Notes under the pieces: model-generated
Database searches by the model: none
What the model was told of the DNA's origin: nothing
The model's input: only the letters and a program-made list of their open reading frames with translations
Program-made: the position numbers and the translations under genes
Source: Hymenobacter wooponensis
Lineage (GTDB): Bacteria > Bacteroidota > Bacteroidia > Cytophagales > Hymenobacteraceae
Length of the DNA stretch: 64,000 nt
Assembly: GCF_004745865.1 (NCBI RefSeq)
Contig: NZ_SRKZ01000003.1
Coordinates: forward strand, 496,001 to 560,000
Direction: 5' to 3'
Shown: piece by piece, positions 15,716-25,099 of the stretch
Position numbering within the stretch: the stretch's first letter is position 1
How the letters are laid out: each line of letters starts with the position of its first letter

Positions 15716-18448
15716 TCAGTTAAGCCGGAGGTCAGACCGGCGCAGTTCAGTACCAACCACTCGGAACAAGTGATAGATGGATGTGGCAGGGTTGAACTCC
15801 AGAGCTATCTGGGGGGTAGAGCTATCAAAGGGCTGCCCCCCAACTAGCCGGGACCGGGCATCATAGAGATATACTTTGCTAGGCCCCTGCTCCGACAACA
15901 CGTACACCTGCCGGCCAGGGCCGAAATTGAAATACTGCGCTTGCTTCGGGGCAGATGTTACGAACGTTTGGGTAAGTAGCTGGCGGCCCGTGGCGTCAAA
16001 CAGGGCCAAGCGCCCCCCCTCCTCACGGGTAACCACAAATGTGCGCTGATGCTGGTCTGGCACCAGGCGAAACTCTGAATTGCGGCTCCAGGTGGCAATG
16101 CGGCTTCGGGCTACAATATCGCCACTGAGGTTAAAGCTGACTTTCTCCCCGTGCTGAGTTACCACCGTTAGGCGGGAGCGACGCATGGTGGGGCCTACTT
16201 CGGCCAGAGCACCGCTGTGCAGGCGGGCACCCACGCTAATGGGGAAGCCCGGGTATACCCCGCCCGATTGGTCGTAGGCATAGACATAGCCGTTTTCGAG
16301 CAAGACGACAATTACATCACGCCCGTTCACGCTTAGGTAGTGCGGAGGCGCGGCCAGCCGGAAGTCGAGCTGTTTGGGCTGCCAATTGGGGAAGCTGCGC
16401 CCTTGCGTGTCATAGAGAAACAAGTTGCTTCCACTGCCCGCTACCAGCAAGCGCGTGGTCTGCCCGCTGCTTGCCGGCAACACGGTCAGGGAAGTGGCCT
16501 GCAACGTATCGGGCAGGTTCAGGGGGAAATTGGGCAGTAGCTGCCCTCTGCCGTTGTAGCCGAATAGCTGCGTGCCACTGGCCATCAGAAAGCCACCATT
16601 GCCAGGCAGATGATAAGGCTGACTGATAACTGGTCCAGGCAAGGTATCAGACCAGGCCACCACATTATCGGGGGTTACGTAGTGCAGCACCCGCGCCGTA
16701 TCCTGCACCAGAATACCCGAGAGGCGGGCTCCGCTCACCGGCACTAGCGTTGGCGAGCTGCTGAGGGCCGTTTTGAAGGTTAAGACGCTGCCGGTACCAT
16801 CCTGGTTTTGGGGCCGGGCCACGGCGGGGCCTTCAGCGGGGTGACGGAGCACAAAATGGGTGTAATACTGCGCTCCTTCCTCGGCCTCATTAGTGGCCGG
16901 CACCCACTGCATAGCCACCTGAGGAAAGCGCTTGAACAGGGTCTCGTTACGCAGTAGGCCAGCCCGGCGCTCTTCCACCAAGCCGCGCAGCAGCACGTTC
17001 CAGGCATTACCCATATCAAGGAGTACGCTTAGTCTAGCCAGTGGCTGCGTATCCTGCAGGAAGGCTACTTGCGTGGGTGAGCGGCTCCAGACCTCGCCCG
17101 CAGCCACGCTACGTAGCCACTGGCGCACCGCTTCCGCGTCTTCCCCAAACGCCACGTAGTTGCCGACCTGGGCTACCACGGGCTGCGGGAAATTATGAAA
17201 CAAGGGGCCTAGCAGGCGCTGTGGCAGCTCGGGCACCCCAGTTTGGTAGAGTTGGTAGGACCCCACCCGCTCAAAGGAAGGCGTAGTGCCAGTAGCCCGA
17301 CGCATCTGGCCAAGCAGTATGCCTAGTTGCGCTGGGTTAGAGCACCAAGCCAGGGCCAGCTTACTGGGCCGCAAACGAGCAGATGTTGTGCTCAGGTAGC
17401 ACAAGGCTACCTCTTGCTGGAGCAGAGTGGCCATGCTATCAATCAGCGGAGCGGCGGTGGTAACCAGCGAATCAGAAGCTACAGGAGCGGTGCCACTCCG
17501 AAGCATAGCCGACTGGCCTAGCCCCATGTGCACGAGCAATGCCGTACGCAGCGGTACAACCTCGGCCATGCGCAGGCGTTGTGCGGGCTGCCCACGCAGG
17601 CGCTCGTGTAGGCTATGATGAGCATTTTCGGCGTTGGCAAAGCCATTGAACACCACCTTATTACCCTCCAGCTTCATCTGCACCAGCCCGTTGCGGGCTA
17701 AGCTGCTGACCTCAGCCAGATCAGATTCAATATCTCGCCTAAAAAACACCCCCAGCAGCTGCGGCAGCCGACGCTGGTTGAGCAGCAGCGTCGCATCCAC
17801 GTTTTTCTGCCGGAAGAAATCAGTATTCTGGAAATCTGCCGCTACGGTGGGCTGCTCAGGGTGCTCCAGCCGCAATGCAACGGCCTCCACCAGCGCGGAG
17901 CTGGCGCTGATAAGCAAGTGGTTGCGGTAGTTGAAAAACGTAATACCATCACCGGTGCTGCGCTGCCGCACCTGGGTAAACTGTTGGTCATGAAACTCGC
18001 GGGTGCTAACCTCAAAGCGCGAATCGCGTCCTAGCCCCTCCACCAGGTTGCGCACTAGCCGGTACTCGCGCACACTACTGATGGGCACCTGAAAAAGTAC
18101 ATCAAAGCTGTTAGGACCCGTCACGTGAACCGACGTCAGGACCCGTTTGCGTCCCAGAAAGCGCAGCACCACATCCTGGCTGTTGGTCACGCTATCAGCC
18201 AATGCCACGTTGTCTTCCACCTGCTGGAAATAGCGTACGGCCGTCAGGTTGTCCCAGAGCTGGGTCTCCTTGAGGTGGCGTACCAGGGTAGGATGATCAT
18301 GCGTGACGGTGACCAGTACGGCATCATCGGGCACCAACGCCCACGGATCCACGGGGATTTGGGCTTCGCGGTGGCGATAGTACACGTAGGAACCCAGTGC
18401 CGTAAGCAGCAGCAGACCTGTCAGAAACACCAGTACTCGTTGCGACAT
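15716..18448 (-). CDS. DUF3352-like envelope protein with C-terminal beta-propeller
   Basis: A 910-residue protein anchored by one N-terminal membrane segment (about 5-22), with the rest probably in the periplasm. Residues about 30-560 resemble DUF3352 proteins: the VPDDAVLVTVTHDHPTL opening and repeated strands describing error-like scalar values. Residues about 600-900 consist of repeated LFLYDTQGRSFPNW / VYAYDQSGGVYPGFPI-type blades, i.e. a PQQ/WD-like propeller. No catalytic motif was recognised. The frame is open to 18538, but the ATG at 18448 directly precedes the anchor and lies 26 bases from an exact -7 box, so it is preferred. A scaffold or assembly role is a guess. Confidence 0.7.
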   Translation of the reverse strand: MSQRVLVFLTGLLLLTALGSYVYYRHREAQIPVDPWALVPDDAVLVTVTHDHPTLVRHLKETQLWDNLTAVRYFQQVEDNVALADSVTNSQDVVLRFLGRKRVLTSVHVTGPNSFDVLFQVPISSVREYRLVRNLVEGLGRDSRFEVSTREFHDQQFTQVRQRSTGDGITFFNYRNHLLISASSALVEAVALRLEHPEQPTVAADFQNTDFFRQKNVDATLLLNQRRLPQLLGVFFRRDIESDLAEVSSLARNGLVQMKLEGNKVVFNGFANAENAHHSLHERLRGQPAQRLRMAEVVPLRTALLVHMGLGQSAMLRSGTAPVASDSLVTTAAPLIDSMATLLQQEVALCYLSTTSARLRPSKLALAWCSNPAQLGILLGQMRRATGTTPSFERVGSYQLYQTGVPELPQRLLGPLFHNFPQPVVAQVGNYVAFGEDAEAVRQWLRSVAAGEVWSRSPTQVAFLQDTQPLARLSVLLDMGNAWNVLLRGLVEERRAGLLRNETLFKRFPQVAMQWVPATNEAEEGAQYYTHFVLRHPAEGPAVARPQNQDGTGSVLTFKTALSSSPTLVPVSGARLSGILVQDTARVLHYVTPDNVVAWSDTLPGPVISQPYHLPGNGGFLMASGTQLFGYNGRGQLLPNFPLNLPDTLQATSLTVLPASSGQTTRLLVAGSGSNLFLYDTQGRSFPNWQPKQLDFRLAAPPHYLSVNGRDVIVVLLENGYVYAYDQSGGVYPGFPISVGARLHSGALAEVGPTMRRSRLTVVTQHGEKVSFNLSGDIVARSRIATWSRNSEFRLVPDQHQRTFVVTREEGGRLALFDATGRQLLTQTFVTSAPKQAQYFNFGPGRQVYVLSEQGPSKVYLYDARSRLVGGQPFDSSTPQIALEFNPATSIYHLFRVVGTELRRSDLRLN

Positions 18449-18473
18449 GCAGGATTCCGGGAAGTGCGGGCGG

Positions 18474-18481
18474 CAAAAATA
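18474..18481 (-). promoter_or_regulatory. Candidate promoter box of the DUF3352-like gene
   Basis: Minus strand reads TATTTTTG, an exact TAnnTTTG box, 26 bases before the ATG at 18448. It falls inside the longer open frame and so argues for the shorter start. Confidence 0.5.
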
Positions 18482-18729
18482 AGGATTACTCCTTAGGCTC
18501 ACGATGATTAGGGCCACTCCTGCTACGGCAGTACGCACAAACGGCTGCTTATGATGTGACCTTAGCGTTTTTCAAGCTCCCGTGCTACTGGCCTAGCACC
18601 TTTCTGGTCTCGCTCAGGAGTAGTTGGAATCAGGCTGCAAAGTGAATTACGGCTCTACAACCGGGCATTCTACTATCAGCCCTTTTCTTTTCTATCTTCC
18701 GGCCCTGAAACACCTCCTACTTTCCCTGT

Positions 18730-20199
18730 ATGTCTGAAAAACAAGGCCATTTCCAGCGGGCCATTACGCTGTTTGATGCCGTCATGATTGTGACCGGAAG
18801 CATGATTGGCTCCGGTATTTTTATTGTGTCGGCGGGTATTGCCAAACTGGTTGGCTCGGCAGGCTGGCTGCTGGTAGTGTGGCTCATCACGGGCTTTATT
18901 ACCCTGGCTGGCGCGGTGAGCTACGGGGAGTTGTCGTCGATGTTCCCGAAAGTAGGCGGCCAGTACGTGTACCTGCGGGAGGCCTACAACAAGCTGGTGG
19001 CCTTCCTGTATGGCTGGACGTTGTTTCTGGTAATCCAGACCGGAGTAATTGCCGCCGTGGCCGTGGCGTTTGCTCGCTTTACCGGCGTGCTGCTGCCGTG
19101 GTTCAGCGAAACCAATGTGTTATTCAGCGTGGGAAGCTTTCAGTTCAGCACGGTGCAGCTGCTGGCAATTGTGCTGCTGGTGGTGCTCACGTACATCAAC
19201 TCCCGTGGGGTACGCAGCGGCAAGCTCATTTCCAACATCTTCGGCAGCACCAAGCTGGTGGCACTAGGCCTCTTGATTTTGGGTGGCCTGGCGCTGGGCA
19301 TCAATCAGCAAGCCGTGAGCCTGAACTTCCAAGACATGTGGCAGGCCGCCAGTTTCAACAACCTAGGCCAGTCGTCGCCACTGAGTACCTCGGCCCTCAT
19401 TACGGCCATCGGGTTGGCCATGACCGGCTCCCTGTTCAGCTCCGACGCGTGGAACAACATCGGTTTCTCGGGCGATGAAATTGTAAAGCCTGAGCGTACC
19501 ATTGTACTGAGCATGGCCCTGGGCACGGCCATCGTCACGGCACTGTACATCCTCATCAACGTGGTGTATTTGCTGGTACTTCCCCTACACGGCAACCCAG
19601 AAGCCACCACCGTTGTGGGCCGGGGCATTATGTACGCCACCAACGAGCGGGTAGCCACGGCGGTAGCCGAGAGCATTCTAGGCCAGGTAGGCGCCTATGT
19701 TATGGCTATCCTGATCATGATCAGCACGTTTAGTGCTGATAATAGCATTCTGCTTTCTGGTGCCCGCGCTTACTACGCCATGGCCGCCGATGGCTTGTTC
19801 TTCCCTGGCATGGCTCGTCTGAACAAGGCTGGTGTGCCGGGCGTGGCGCTGTGGGCGCAGTGCGTTTGGGCTTCGCTGCTCTGCTTGTCCGGCTCCTACG
19901 GTGAACTGCTCAACTACGTCATGTTCTCAGTAATCCTGTTCTACGTGATTACTATCATCGGCATCTTCGTATTGCGGCGTACCCGGCCCGATGCGCCTCG
20001 GCCATACCGGGCAGCTGGCTACCCTATCATTCCGCTGCTCTACATTATCCTGGCTTCGGGCTTTTGCTTTATCCTGCTCACCGACCCCGTCAACTCGAAG
20101 TTTGCTCTGCGGGGCCTAGGCCTAGTGGCAGTGGGCGTGCCGGTGTACTACATCTTCGGGAAGCGTTTCGCCAATACGCAAACCCAAGAGCCCAGCTAA
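18730..20199 (+). CDS. APC-family amino-acid permease
   Basis: A 489-residue transporter with twelve predicted membrane segments. The first helix carries the APC substrate/ion-site pattern MIVTGSMIGSGIFIVSAG (the GSGIF break in TM1). The fold also shows the FNNLG...SSDAWNNIGFSGDEIVKPERT stretch in the middle that marks amino acid/polyamine/organocation permeases such as the LAT-like and YkbA-like groups. It would import or exchange amino acids at the inner membrane; the specific substrate cannot be read off. It is a single-gene unit, ended by a textbook terminator. Start is the ATG at 18730. Confidence 0.92.
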   Translation: MSEKQGHFQRAITLFDAVMIVTGSMIGSGIFIVSAGIAKLVGSAGWLLVVWLITGFITLAGAVSYGELSSMFPKVGGQYVYLREAYNKLVAFLYGWTLFLVIQTGVIAAVAVAFARFTGVLLPWFSETNVLFSVGSFQFSTVQLLAIVLLVVLTYINSRGVRSGKLISNIFGSTKLVALGLLILGGLALGINQQAVSLNFQDMWQAASFNNLGQSSPLSTSALITAIGLAMTGSLFSSDAWNNIGFSGDEIVKPERTIVLSMALGTAIVTALYILINVVYLLVLPLHGNPEATTVVGRGIMYATNERVATAVAESILGQVGAYVMAILIMISTFSADNSILLSGARAYYAMAADGLFFPGMARLNKAGVPGVALWAQCVWASLLCLSGSYGELLNYVMFSVILFYVITIIGIFVLRRTRPDAPRPYRAAGYPIIPLLYIILASGFCFILLTDPVNSKFALRGLGLVAVGVPVYYIFGKRFANTQTQEPS

Positions 20200-20220
20200 A
20201 TTTTCATATTTACGCCGCAT

Positions 20221-20258
20221 AAAAAAGCCCCGCTGATCTGTATCAGCGGGGCTTTTTT
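20221..20258 (+). terminator. Strong intrinsic terminator after the permease gene
   Basis: Perfect 17-nt stem (20221-20237 with 20242-20258), CTGT loop, A6 on one side and T6 on the other. It is 21 bases past the stop codon. Confidence 0.95.
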
Positions 20259-20346
20259 ATGCAGTTGACTAAGACCTTTAAGGCAGTAAGCCACCAGCTA
20301 AGGCGTACATAACGTAGAGCCTCTTGCTAGGCCACTAGCTAGGCCA

Positions 20347-21045
20347 CTAGCGCCGGCGGCGCTTGCCAGCATTCTCAGATGGCACCAGCGTTACGTTAAC
20401 GGGCTGAGCATTACGAGTGCGAATCTCTTGGTCTGCGTAGCCACCGTAGCCGTACACCAACGTGTTGTCACCAGCGGGAAGCTCAAGGGAATAGTTGCCA
20501 TTAGCATCCGTCCCGACCGCCTTTTTCGAACCCTTCACCAGCACCGTAGCGCCAGCCAGCGGCCGACCGTTCTCGTTTAAAATACGGCCGGTTATAGTAA
20601 TCATTGCGGGAGCCACCGGCTCAGCGGCAGGCACTGGCTCTACTTCTATTTCAGCAGGTGCAGCTTCTTCCTTGGCTTCTTCAGCTTCTGAGCGGTCCGC
20701 CACTTCCCGAGCTGCCTGGGGCTTGGCAGCAGCAACTGCTTTCTGCTCGGCCGGAGTCTTGGGGGCTTCTTCGGTGTCCTCCGCAGCGGTGGCAGCTACG
20801 GTATCAGTTGGTTCCTCGGTGGCACGAGAACCGGTTACCGTGGCATCGCCTAGCTCAACGCCGGGCATGGCATTCACAATTTTGCGGGTAGCCTGAGCGG
20901 GTAACAGGGCATACCCCGAAACAACTAGCGCCACAATGCCACCCACAAGTAGGGCCAGCCGACGGTTGCCGGAGGAATAATTCTCCTCCTCAACCATTAC
21001 ATCGGGGGTTACTTCTTCATTAGGAGGAGTAGTGTTTTCATTCAT
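20347..21045 (-). CDS. Membrane-anchored protein with CarboxypepD_reg-like domain
   Basis: A 232-residue protein in three parts. Residues 1-30 are acidic and cytoplasmic, about 31-49 form one membrane helix, about 60-145 are an Ala/Glu/Pro-rich spacer, and about 148-222 form a carboxypeptidase-regulatory-like beta-sandwich with the pattern ITGRILNENGRPLAGATVLV ... GTDANGNYSLELPAG. It ends in a basic KRRRR tail. In Bacteroidota this domain usually heads TonB-dependent receptors; here it stands alone on an inner-membrane tether. The frame opens at 21126, but the ATG at 21045 is preferred because the extra residues are unrelated to the acidic start. No partner is apparent. Confidence 0.75.
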   Translation of the reverse strand: MNENTTPPNEEVTPDVMVEEENYSSGNRRLALLVGGIVALVVSGYALLPAQATRKIVNAMPGVELGDATVTGSRATEEPTDTVAATAAEDTEEAPKTPAEQKAVAAAKPQAAREVADRSEAEEAKEEAAPAEIEVEPVPAAEPVAPAMITITGRILNENGRPLAGATVLVKGSKKAVGTDANGNYSLELPAGDNTLVYGYGGYADQEIRTRNAQPVNVTLVPSENAGKRRRR

Positions 21046-21235
21046 ACGGGTGTGCGTAAAAGGGAATTTGGCAGGTAAAATCAGCGGGTAAATAGGTTCA
21101 GTGGAGCTTGTTAGTGGAATAATCACTTTTAAGCCCTTCTGCGGTTCCTAAAGATATAAAGTCAGATTGCGTAAATCCTAATTTGTTGTGGAGCTCTGCC
21201 TTCAGCTACTTCACTGCTGACCACTGACCACGAAA

Positions 21236-21263
21236 AAGCCCTGCACTTCACAAGGCAGGGCTT
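21236..21263 (-). terminator. Terminator of the small hydrophilic protein gene
   Basis: 9-nt stem (21236-21244 with 21255-21263); on the minus strand it is followed by a run of T residues. It lies 23 bases beyond the stop at 21286. Confidence 0.8.
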
Positions 21264-21285
21264 CCATTTCTGATGCTATAAAAGA

Positions 21286-21669
21286 CTAATCTTCAACCGG
21301 TTTCGACGGGCCGCTGGTAGAAGACTCTCCAAATTTCTGGTCTCGGGTGCGGAGCTGGTGGTCGAGCTCTACGCTACCTTCTGTGCCAAAGCCAGGGCCG
21401 CCCGCCTGCTCACCGGGGTTGTCGTGGTCGTTGCCACCCTGCGGCACACCCTCTCCCCCGCCAATGTGCAAGTTCTCGAGTTGATCTTTCTGATCGGAAC
21501 GCTGGGTATAGCCTCCGGCTCCTTGGTTACGGTGCGCCGAGGAATCGTCGGACTGCTTGCCGTTGCTTAGCAGCTCTTTATATTCTTTGTTCTTCTCCAG
21601 ATGCTCGTTGTCGGGAGTTGCGGCGTTATCGTGTACTGCGTTATCAGCCGATTTATCATTGGTTGCCAT
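21286..21669 (-). CDS. Small hydrophilic, probably disordered protein
   Basis: A 127-residue protein with no hydrophobic segment and very high content of Asp, Asn, Gly, Gln and Ser. It includes a glycine/asparagine-rich stretch (about 72-95) and many charged residues. Such compositions are seen in desiccation- or stress-related hydrophilins, but no motif proves this here. No homologous family is recognised. It has its own ATG (21669) and its own terminator, and its codon use matches the neighbours, so it is probably a real gene. Confidence 0.65.
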   Translation of the reverse strand: MATNDKSADNAVHDNAATPDNEHLEKNKEYKELLSNGKQSDDSSAHRNQGAGGYTQRSDQKDQLENLHIGGGEGVPQGGNDHDNPGEQAGGPGFGTEGSVELDHQLRTRDQKFGESSTSGPSKPVED

Positions 21670-21909
21670 GAGAGACGGAATTTAGTGGAAATTAACCTTG
21701 GTATTCAGGGTGTACGCTGGCCTTGGCGGTAAGTTTAGGCACACGTATGCCGCAGGTGCTTTTGCGGGTGATGGTGGCCTAGAAATCAATCCATGCTGCC
21801 AACTCCTCCGTATGGCAGAAAGCACCCCGGCTGTAGGCCTGCTCCCTGCTACTTCGCTGGTCAGTTTTTTCTTCCACCTTTGCGCGGTGGTCTTTTCCAC
21901 GTGCCCATT

Positions 21910-23235
21910 ATGAACCTGGTTATTATCGGCAATGGCATTACGGGGGTCACCTGTGCAATTACAGTGCGCCGGCTACGCCCCGATGCTCACATTACGCTGG
22001 TTTCCGATGAAAGCCCTTATCATATTTCGCGGCCGGCCCTCATGTATGCCTATCTAGGCCACCTCCGCCCCCAGGACTTAAAACCCTACGGCGACTGGTT
22101 CTGGGCCGAAAATCGTCTGGAGCTGGTGCAGGCCACCGTAACCCACCTAGATATCACACGCCAGCAGGTACAGCTACGCACGGGCGAGGCGCTACCCTAT
22201 GATAAGCTTCTGGTTGCTACTGGTTCCGTCAGCCGTTTCCAAAACTGGCCGGGACAGGAACTAGCGGGCGTGCAGGGCCTCTACGGGCTGCCCGACCTGG
22301 AGCGCATGCACCGCGATACGCACGGCGTAGGCCAGGCGGTAGTGGTGGGCGGCGGCCTGATTGGCGTAGAAATGGCTGAAATGCTCCACTCCCGCGGTAT
22401 TGCCGTTACCATGCTCGTGCGCGATACCCACTACTGGGGCTCTGTGCTACCGCCCGAAGAAGCGGCCCTGGTCAATCGGCAGCTCCAGGCCCACCACATT
22501 CAGGTGCAGTATAGCACCGAGCTAGCGGAAATTATGGGGGATGATGCGGGCCGCGTACGCGCTGTACGTACTTCCCGAGGGCAGGAAATTGCTTGCCAGT
22601 GGGTAGGCTTAGCTACCGGCGTGACGCCCAATATTTCGGTGGCCCAGGAGTCAGGCCTGGAAACCGACCGCGGTATTCTGGTAAATGAGCACTTGCAAAC
22701 CAGCCAGCCCAACGTTTTTGCGGCCGGCGACTGCGCCCAGCACCGCCAGCCCGCCTCCGACGAAGTACCAATTGAGCAGCTTTGGTATACCGGCCGTCAG
22801 CAGGGCGAAACAGTGGCCTACACCCTTTGTGATCAGCCTCGGCCGTATCAGCGCGGCCCGTGGTTTAACTCGGCCAAATTCTTTCAGCTCGAATACCAGA
22901 CCTACGGCCGCGTGCCGGCGCGCACGCCTGCCGACATTCATAGTTTCTGCTGGCAGCACCCAAACGGCCAGCTTCTCCTCCGGATTAATTTCAGGGAAGA
23001 TGGTGTTGTTACGGGCATGAACACGCTGGGCATCCGACAGCGCCATGCGGTCTGGGACCACTGGCTGCGCACTGCCGCCCCTATCACGCAAGTGCTCAGT
23101 GAACTCGGAACTGCCAACTTCGACCCTGAGTTTTACCGGCGGCATGAGGCGGCAATTGTAGGCCAGTTCAACCAGCAGTTTCCGCAGTACCCCGTGGCAC
23201 TGCGCCGCCGTAAAGGACTTTTTTCGTTTAGTTAA
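21910..23235 (+). CDS. FAD/NAD(P)-dependent oxidoreductase
   Basis: A 441-residue flavoprotein of the pyridine nucleotide-disulphide reductase fold, closest in look to rubredoxin/ferredoxin reductases and the NirB N-terminus. The FAD dinucleotide-binding motif GNGITG is at residues about 7-12. The NAD(P)-binding VVVGGGLIGVEMAEML is in the middle (about 145-160), and NVFAAGDCAQ, the second FAD contact, follows at about 265-274. No redox-active CxxC is present, so it passes electrons to a separate carrier. The open frame begins at 21793, but homology starts at the ATG at 21910. It heads a three-gene operon with a small membrane protein and a polyferredoxin, suggesting NAD(P)H-linked electron transfer at the membrane. 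Confidence 0.9.
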   Translation: MNLVIIGNGITGVTCAITVRRLRPDAHITLVSDESPYHISRPALMYAYLGHLRPQDLKPYGDWFWAENRLELVQATVTHLDITRQQVQLRTGEALPYDKLLVATGSVSRFQNWPGQELAGVQGLYGLPDLERMHRDTHGVGQAVVVGGGLIGVEMAEMLHSRGIAVTMLVRDTHYWGSVLPPEEAALVNRQLQAHHIQVQYSTELAEIMGDDAGRVRAVRTSRGQEIACQWVGLATGVTPNISVAQESGLETDRGILVNEHLQTSQPNVFAAGDCAQHRQPASDEVPIEQLWYTGRQQGETVAYTLCDQPRPYQRGPWFNSAKFFQLEYQTYGRVPARTPADIHSFCWQHPNGQLLLRINFREDGVVTGMNTLGIRQRHAVWDHWLRTAAPITQVLSELGTANFDPEFYRRHEAAIVGQFNQQFPQYPVALRRRKGLFSFS

Positions 23236-23322
23236 TTCGTTATTTACCCCCCGCGCTGGCACTTGGCCTTAAGGCTTGGCTTCGCGCAATGTGCTTCGCT
23301 TTCTGTCCTTGACCTGACTTCC

Positions 23323-23553
23323 ATGGATTTCTCCAAACTCTACCGCCCTAGCGCCCTCAACAGCTTCCAATACATTGCCCTGGTAGGCGTGGTAATGAGC
23401 GCGGGTGCTCAACTAGTTATTCATCTCTTGAGCCAACCAGAACCCAAGGGCTATAACTGGCTTTATCTCTGCTGGGCGGTACTGTACGTGCTGGGTACTC
23501 TGCTGAACTTGTTTGGCAAACCCAACGATGGTCATCACCATCATCACCACTAA
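23323..23553 (+). CDS. Small membrane protein with natural C-terminal hexahistidine
   Basis: A 76-residue protein with two hydrophobic segments (about 17-37 and 48-64) and the C-terminal sequence GKPNDG followed by six histidines and the stop. The His codons are mixed (CAT and CAC), and the gene lies tightly between the FAD oxidoreductase and the polyferredoxin, so this is a natural tail and not a vector tag. A metal- or haem-binding role near the membrane electron-transfer proteins is an inference. The frame opens at 23263, but the ATG at 23323 gives a conventional N-terminus. No family is recognised. Confidence 0.75.
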   Translation: MDFSKLYRPSALNSFQYIALVGVVMSAGAQLVIHLLSQPEPKGYNWLYLCWAVLYVLGTLLNLFGKPNDGHHHHHH

Positions 23554-23638
23554 GGCTGAGTGGCCTAGGCCACCCTCCTACCAGCTTGCCGCTGCTCCTA
23601 GGCCACATTGGTCGGCGTAGCTCATTGACCTCACCCCC

Positions 23639-25054
23639 ATGGATTCTACCCTTCCCCTCCCAACGCCTCCGCTGCCCACCGTACCAGCTACTGAAAAGAT
23701 CCTGCTCACAATCATTGGGCTAGGACTTTTGGCACTGCTGCCCGCCGCTTTTGCCGCCGATGCTTTTCAGGCTCGGGTAAGTCTGTACGTGGCTATGGCC
23801 CTGGTAAGCGTGGGCACCCTGCTTTGGGCGGCGCGTAAGTTTGGCGGCCACCCCGCCGGGGTGCAGCAGGATAACCTCTGGCTGCGCTCTAGCACTAGCC
23901 GGGGCAGCATTGCCTGGCTGACGGCCATCGTGCTCACGGGCTTTTACGTGATTCTGTACTGGTTCAGCAGCCCCGATGAGCAAGGCAACTTCGGCTTGTT
24001 CAACAACCTCATTCACGCCCTCGACCCGCTGAGCCAAACCCTCCGCCAACGCCCCGCCGACCAGTGGTTTCTGTACGGCACCTTCTACACGCTGGCTATC
24101 CTGGTGATGGGGGGCCGGGCCCTGTGGAAGTACCGTCACTCGCCTTATCAGCGTATTCGCACAGTTTCAGTGATGTTCTTCCAGCTGGGCTTCGCCTACC
24201 TGCTCCCCAGTTTGCTGCTCGCCTTTCAGCGCCCTGAGTACTATTTCAGCTACTTCTGGCCCCTGAAATACGACTACCTATTCCCCGGCACGGTAAGCTA
24301 TCTACTCAAGGATGGGGGCCCGGGCCTAGGCGTGTTTATGGTGTTCTGGGGGGCGGTAATATCCATCCTGGGCACGCCCGTGCTTACGTACTTTTTCGGG
24401 AAGCGCTGGTACTGCTCTTGGGTGTGCGGCTGCGGGGGCCTGGCTGAAACCGCCGGCGACCCCTACCGCCACCTCTCCGACAAAAGTCGTGAGGCCTGGC
24501 GCTGGGAGGTCCGCATTATTTACCCCATTCTCGGCCTCATTGTGCTCGTAACGGTGCTGCTGTGGCTGGGCGTTTCAGGAATGCTGCCAGCCTGGGCCAC
24601 CACTTCGCAGCCATCAAGCATTGGGCTTTTTAACAACCTGAGCCCCGTTGATGCGCTGAGCAAGTTCTATGGCTTTGCGATTGGCGCAGTGTTCTCGGGT
24701 GTGGTGGGTGTGGGGTTTTACCCGCTGTTAGGCAACCGCGTATGGTGCCGCTTTGGGTGTCCCATGGCGGCTTACCTAGGCCTGTTGCAAAAGCATTTTT
24801 CGCGCTTCCGCATTACTACCAACGGCGCCCAGTGCATCAGCTGCGGCAACTGCTCCAACATCTGCGAGATGGGCATTGATGTGAAGCAGTACGCTCAACG
24901 TGGCGAGCCTATCATTCGGGCCTCCTGCGTAGGCTGCGGCATGTGCTCCACCGTGTGCCCCCGCGGAGTGCTCAACCTGGAGAATGGCCCACGGGAAGGC
25001 CGCTACCAGGCTTCACAATTAATTTCAGCGGAGAGCCTGCGCATTTTAAGCTAG
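23639..25054 (+). CDS. NapH/CcoG-like membrane 4Fe-4S protein
   Basis: A 471-residue integral membrane polyferredoxin with about eight membrane segments. It has a Cys cluster RWYCSWVCGCGGL and the later CRFGCP, the two loops that define the NapH/NosR/CcoG family. The C-terminal part carries two cytoplasmic [4Fe-4S] motifs, CISCGNCSNICEMG (from C399) and CVGCGMCSTVCPRG (from C430). It should shuttle electrons between a soluble donor, probably the flavoprotein encoded two genes upstream, and a periplasmic or quinone acceptor. The final electron sink is not in the window. Start is the ATG at 23639, 85 bases after the small His-tailed gene. Confidence 0.9.
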   Translation: MDSTLPLPTPPLPTVPATEKILLTIIGLGLLALLPAAFAADAFQARVSLYVAMALVSVGTLLWAARKFGGHPAGVQQDNLWLRSSTSRGSIAWLTAIVLTGFYVILYWFSSPDEQGNFGLFNNLIHALDPLSQTLRQRPADQWFLYGTFYTLAILVMGGRALWKYRHSPYQRIRTVSVMFFQLGFAYLLPSLLLAFQRPEYYFSYFWPLKYDYLFPGTVSYLLKDGGPGLGVFMVFWGAVISILGTPVLTYFFGKRWYCSWVCGCGGLAETAGDPYRHLSDKSREAWRWEVRIIYPILGLIVLVTVLLWLGVSGMLPAWATTSQPSSIGLFNNLSPVDALSKFYGFAIGAVFSGVVGVGFYPLLGNRVWCRFGCPMAAYLGLLQKHFSRFRITTNGAQCISCGNCSNICEMGIDVKQYAQRGEPIIRASCVGCGMCSTVCPRGVLNLENGPREGRYQASQLISAESLRILS

Positions 25055-25099
25055 AGCCGGCCCTGGCATTTACCATATAGCTATATTATTCTCTGCACT

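Noticed and set aside
22651..23262. 203-residue open frame antisense to the FAD oxidoreductase gene
   Set aside because: It is the complement of a gene with intact FAD and NAD(P) motifs and shows no family resemblance.
23536..23553. His6 tail as cloning-vector contamination
   Set aside because: Codons are mixed, no vector sequence flanks it, and the gene continues into natural operon context.
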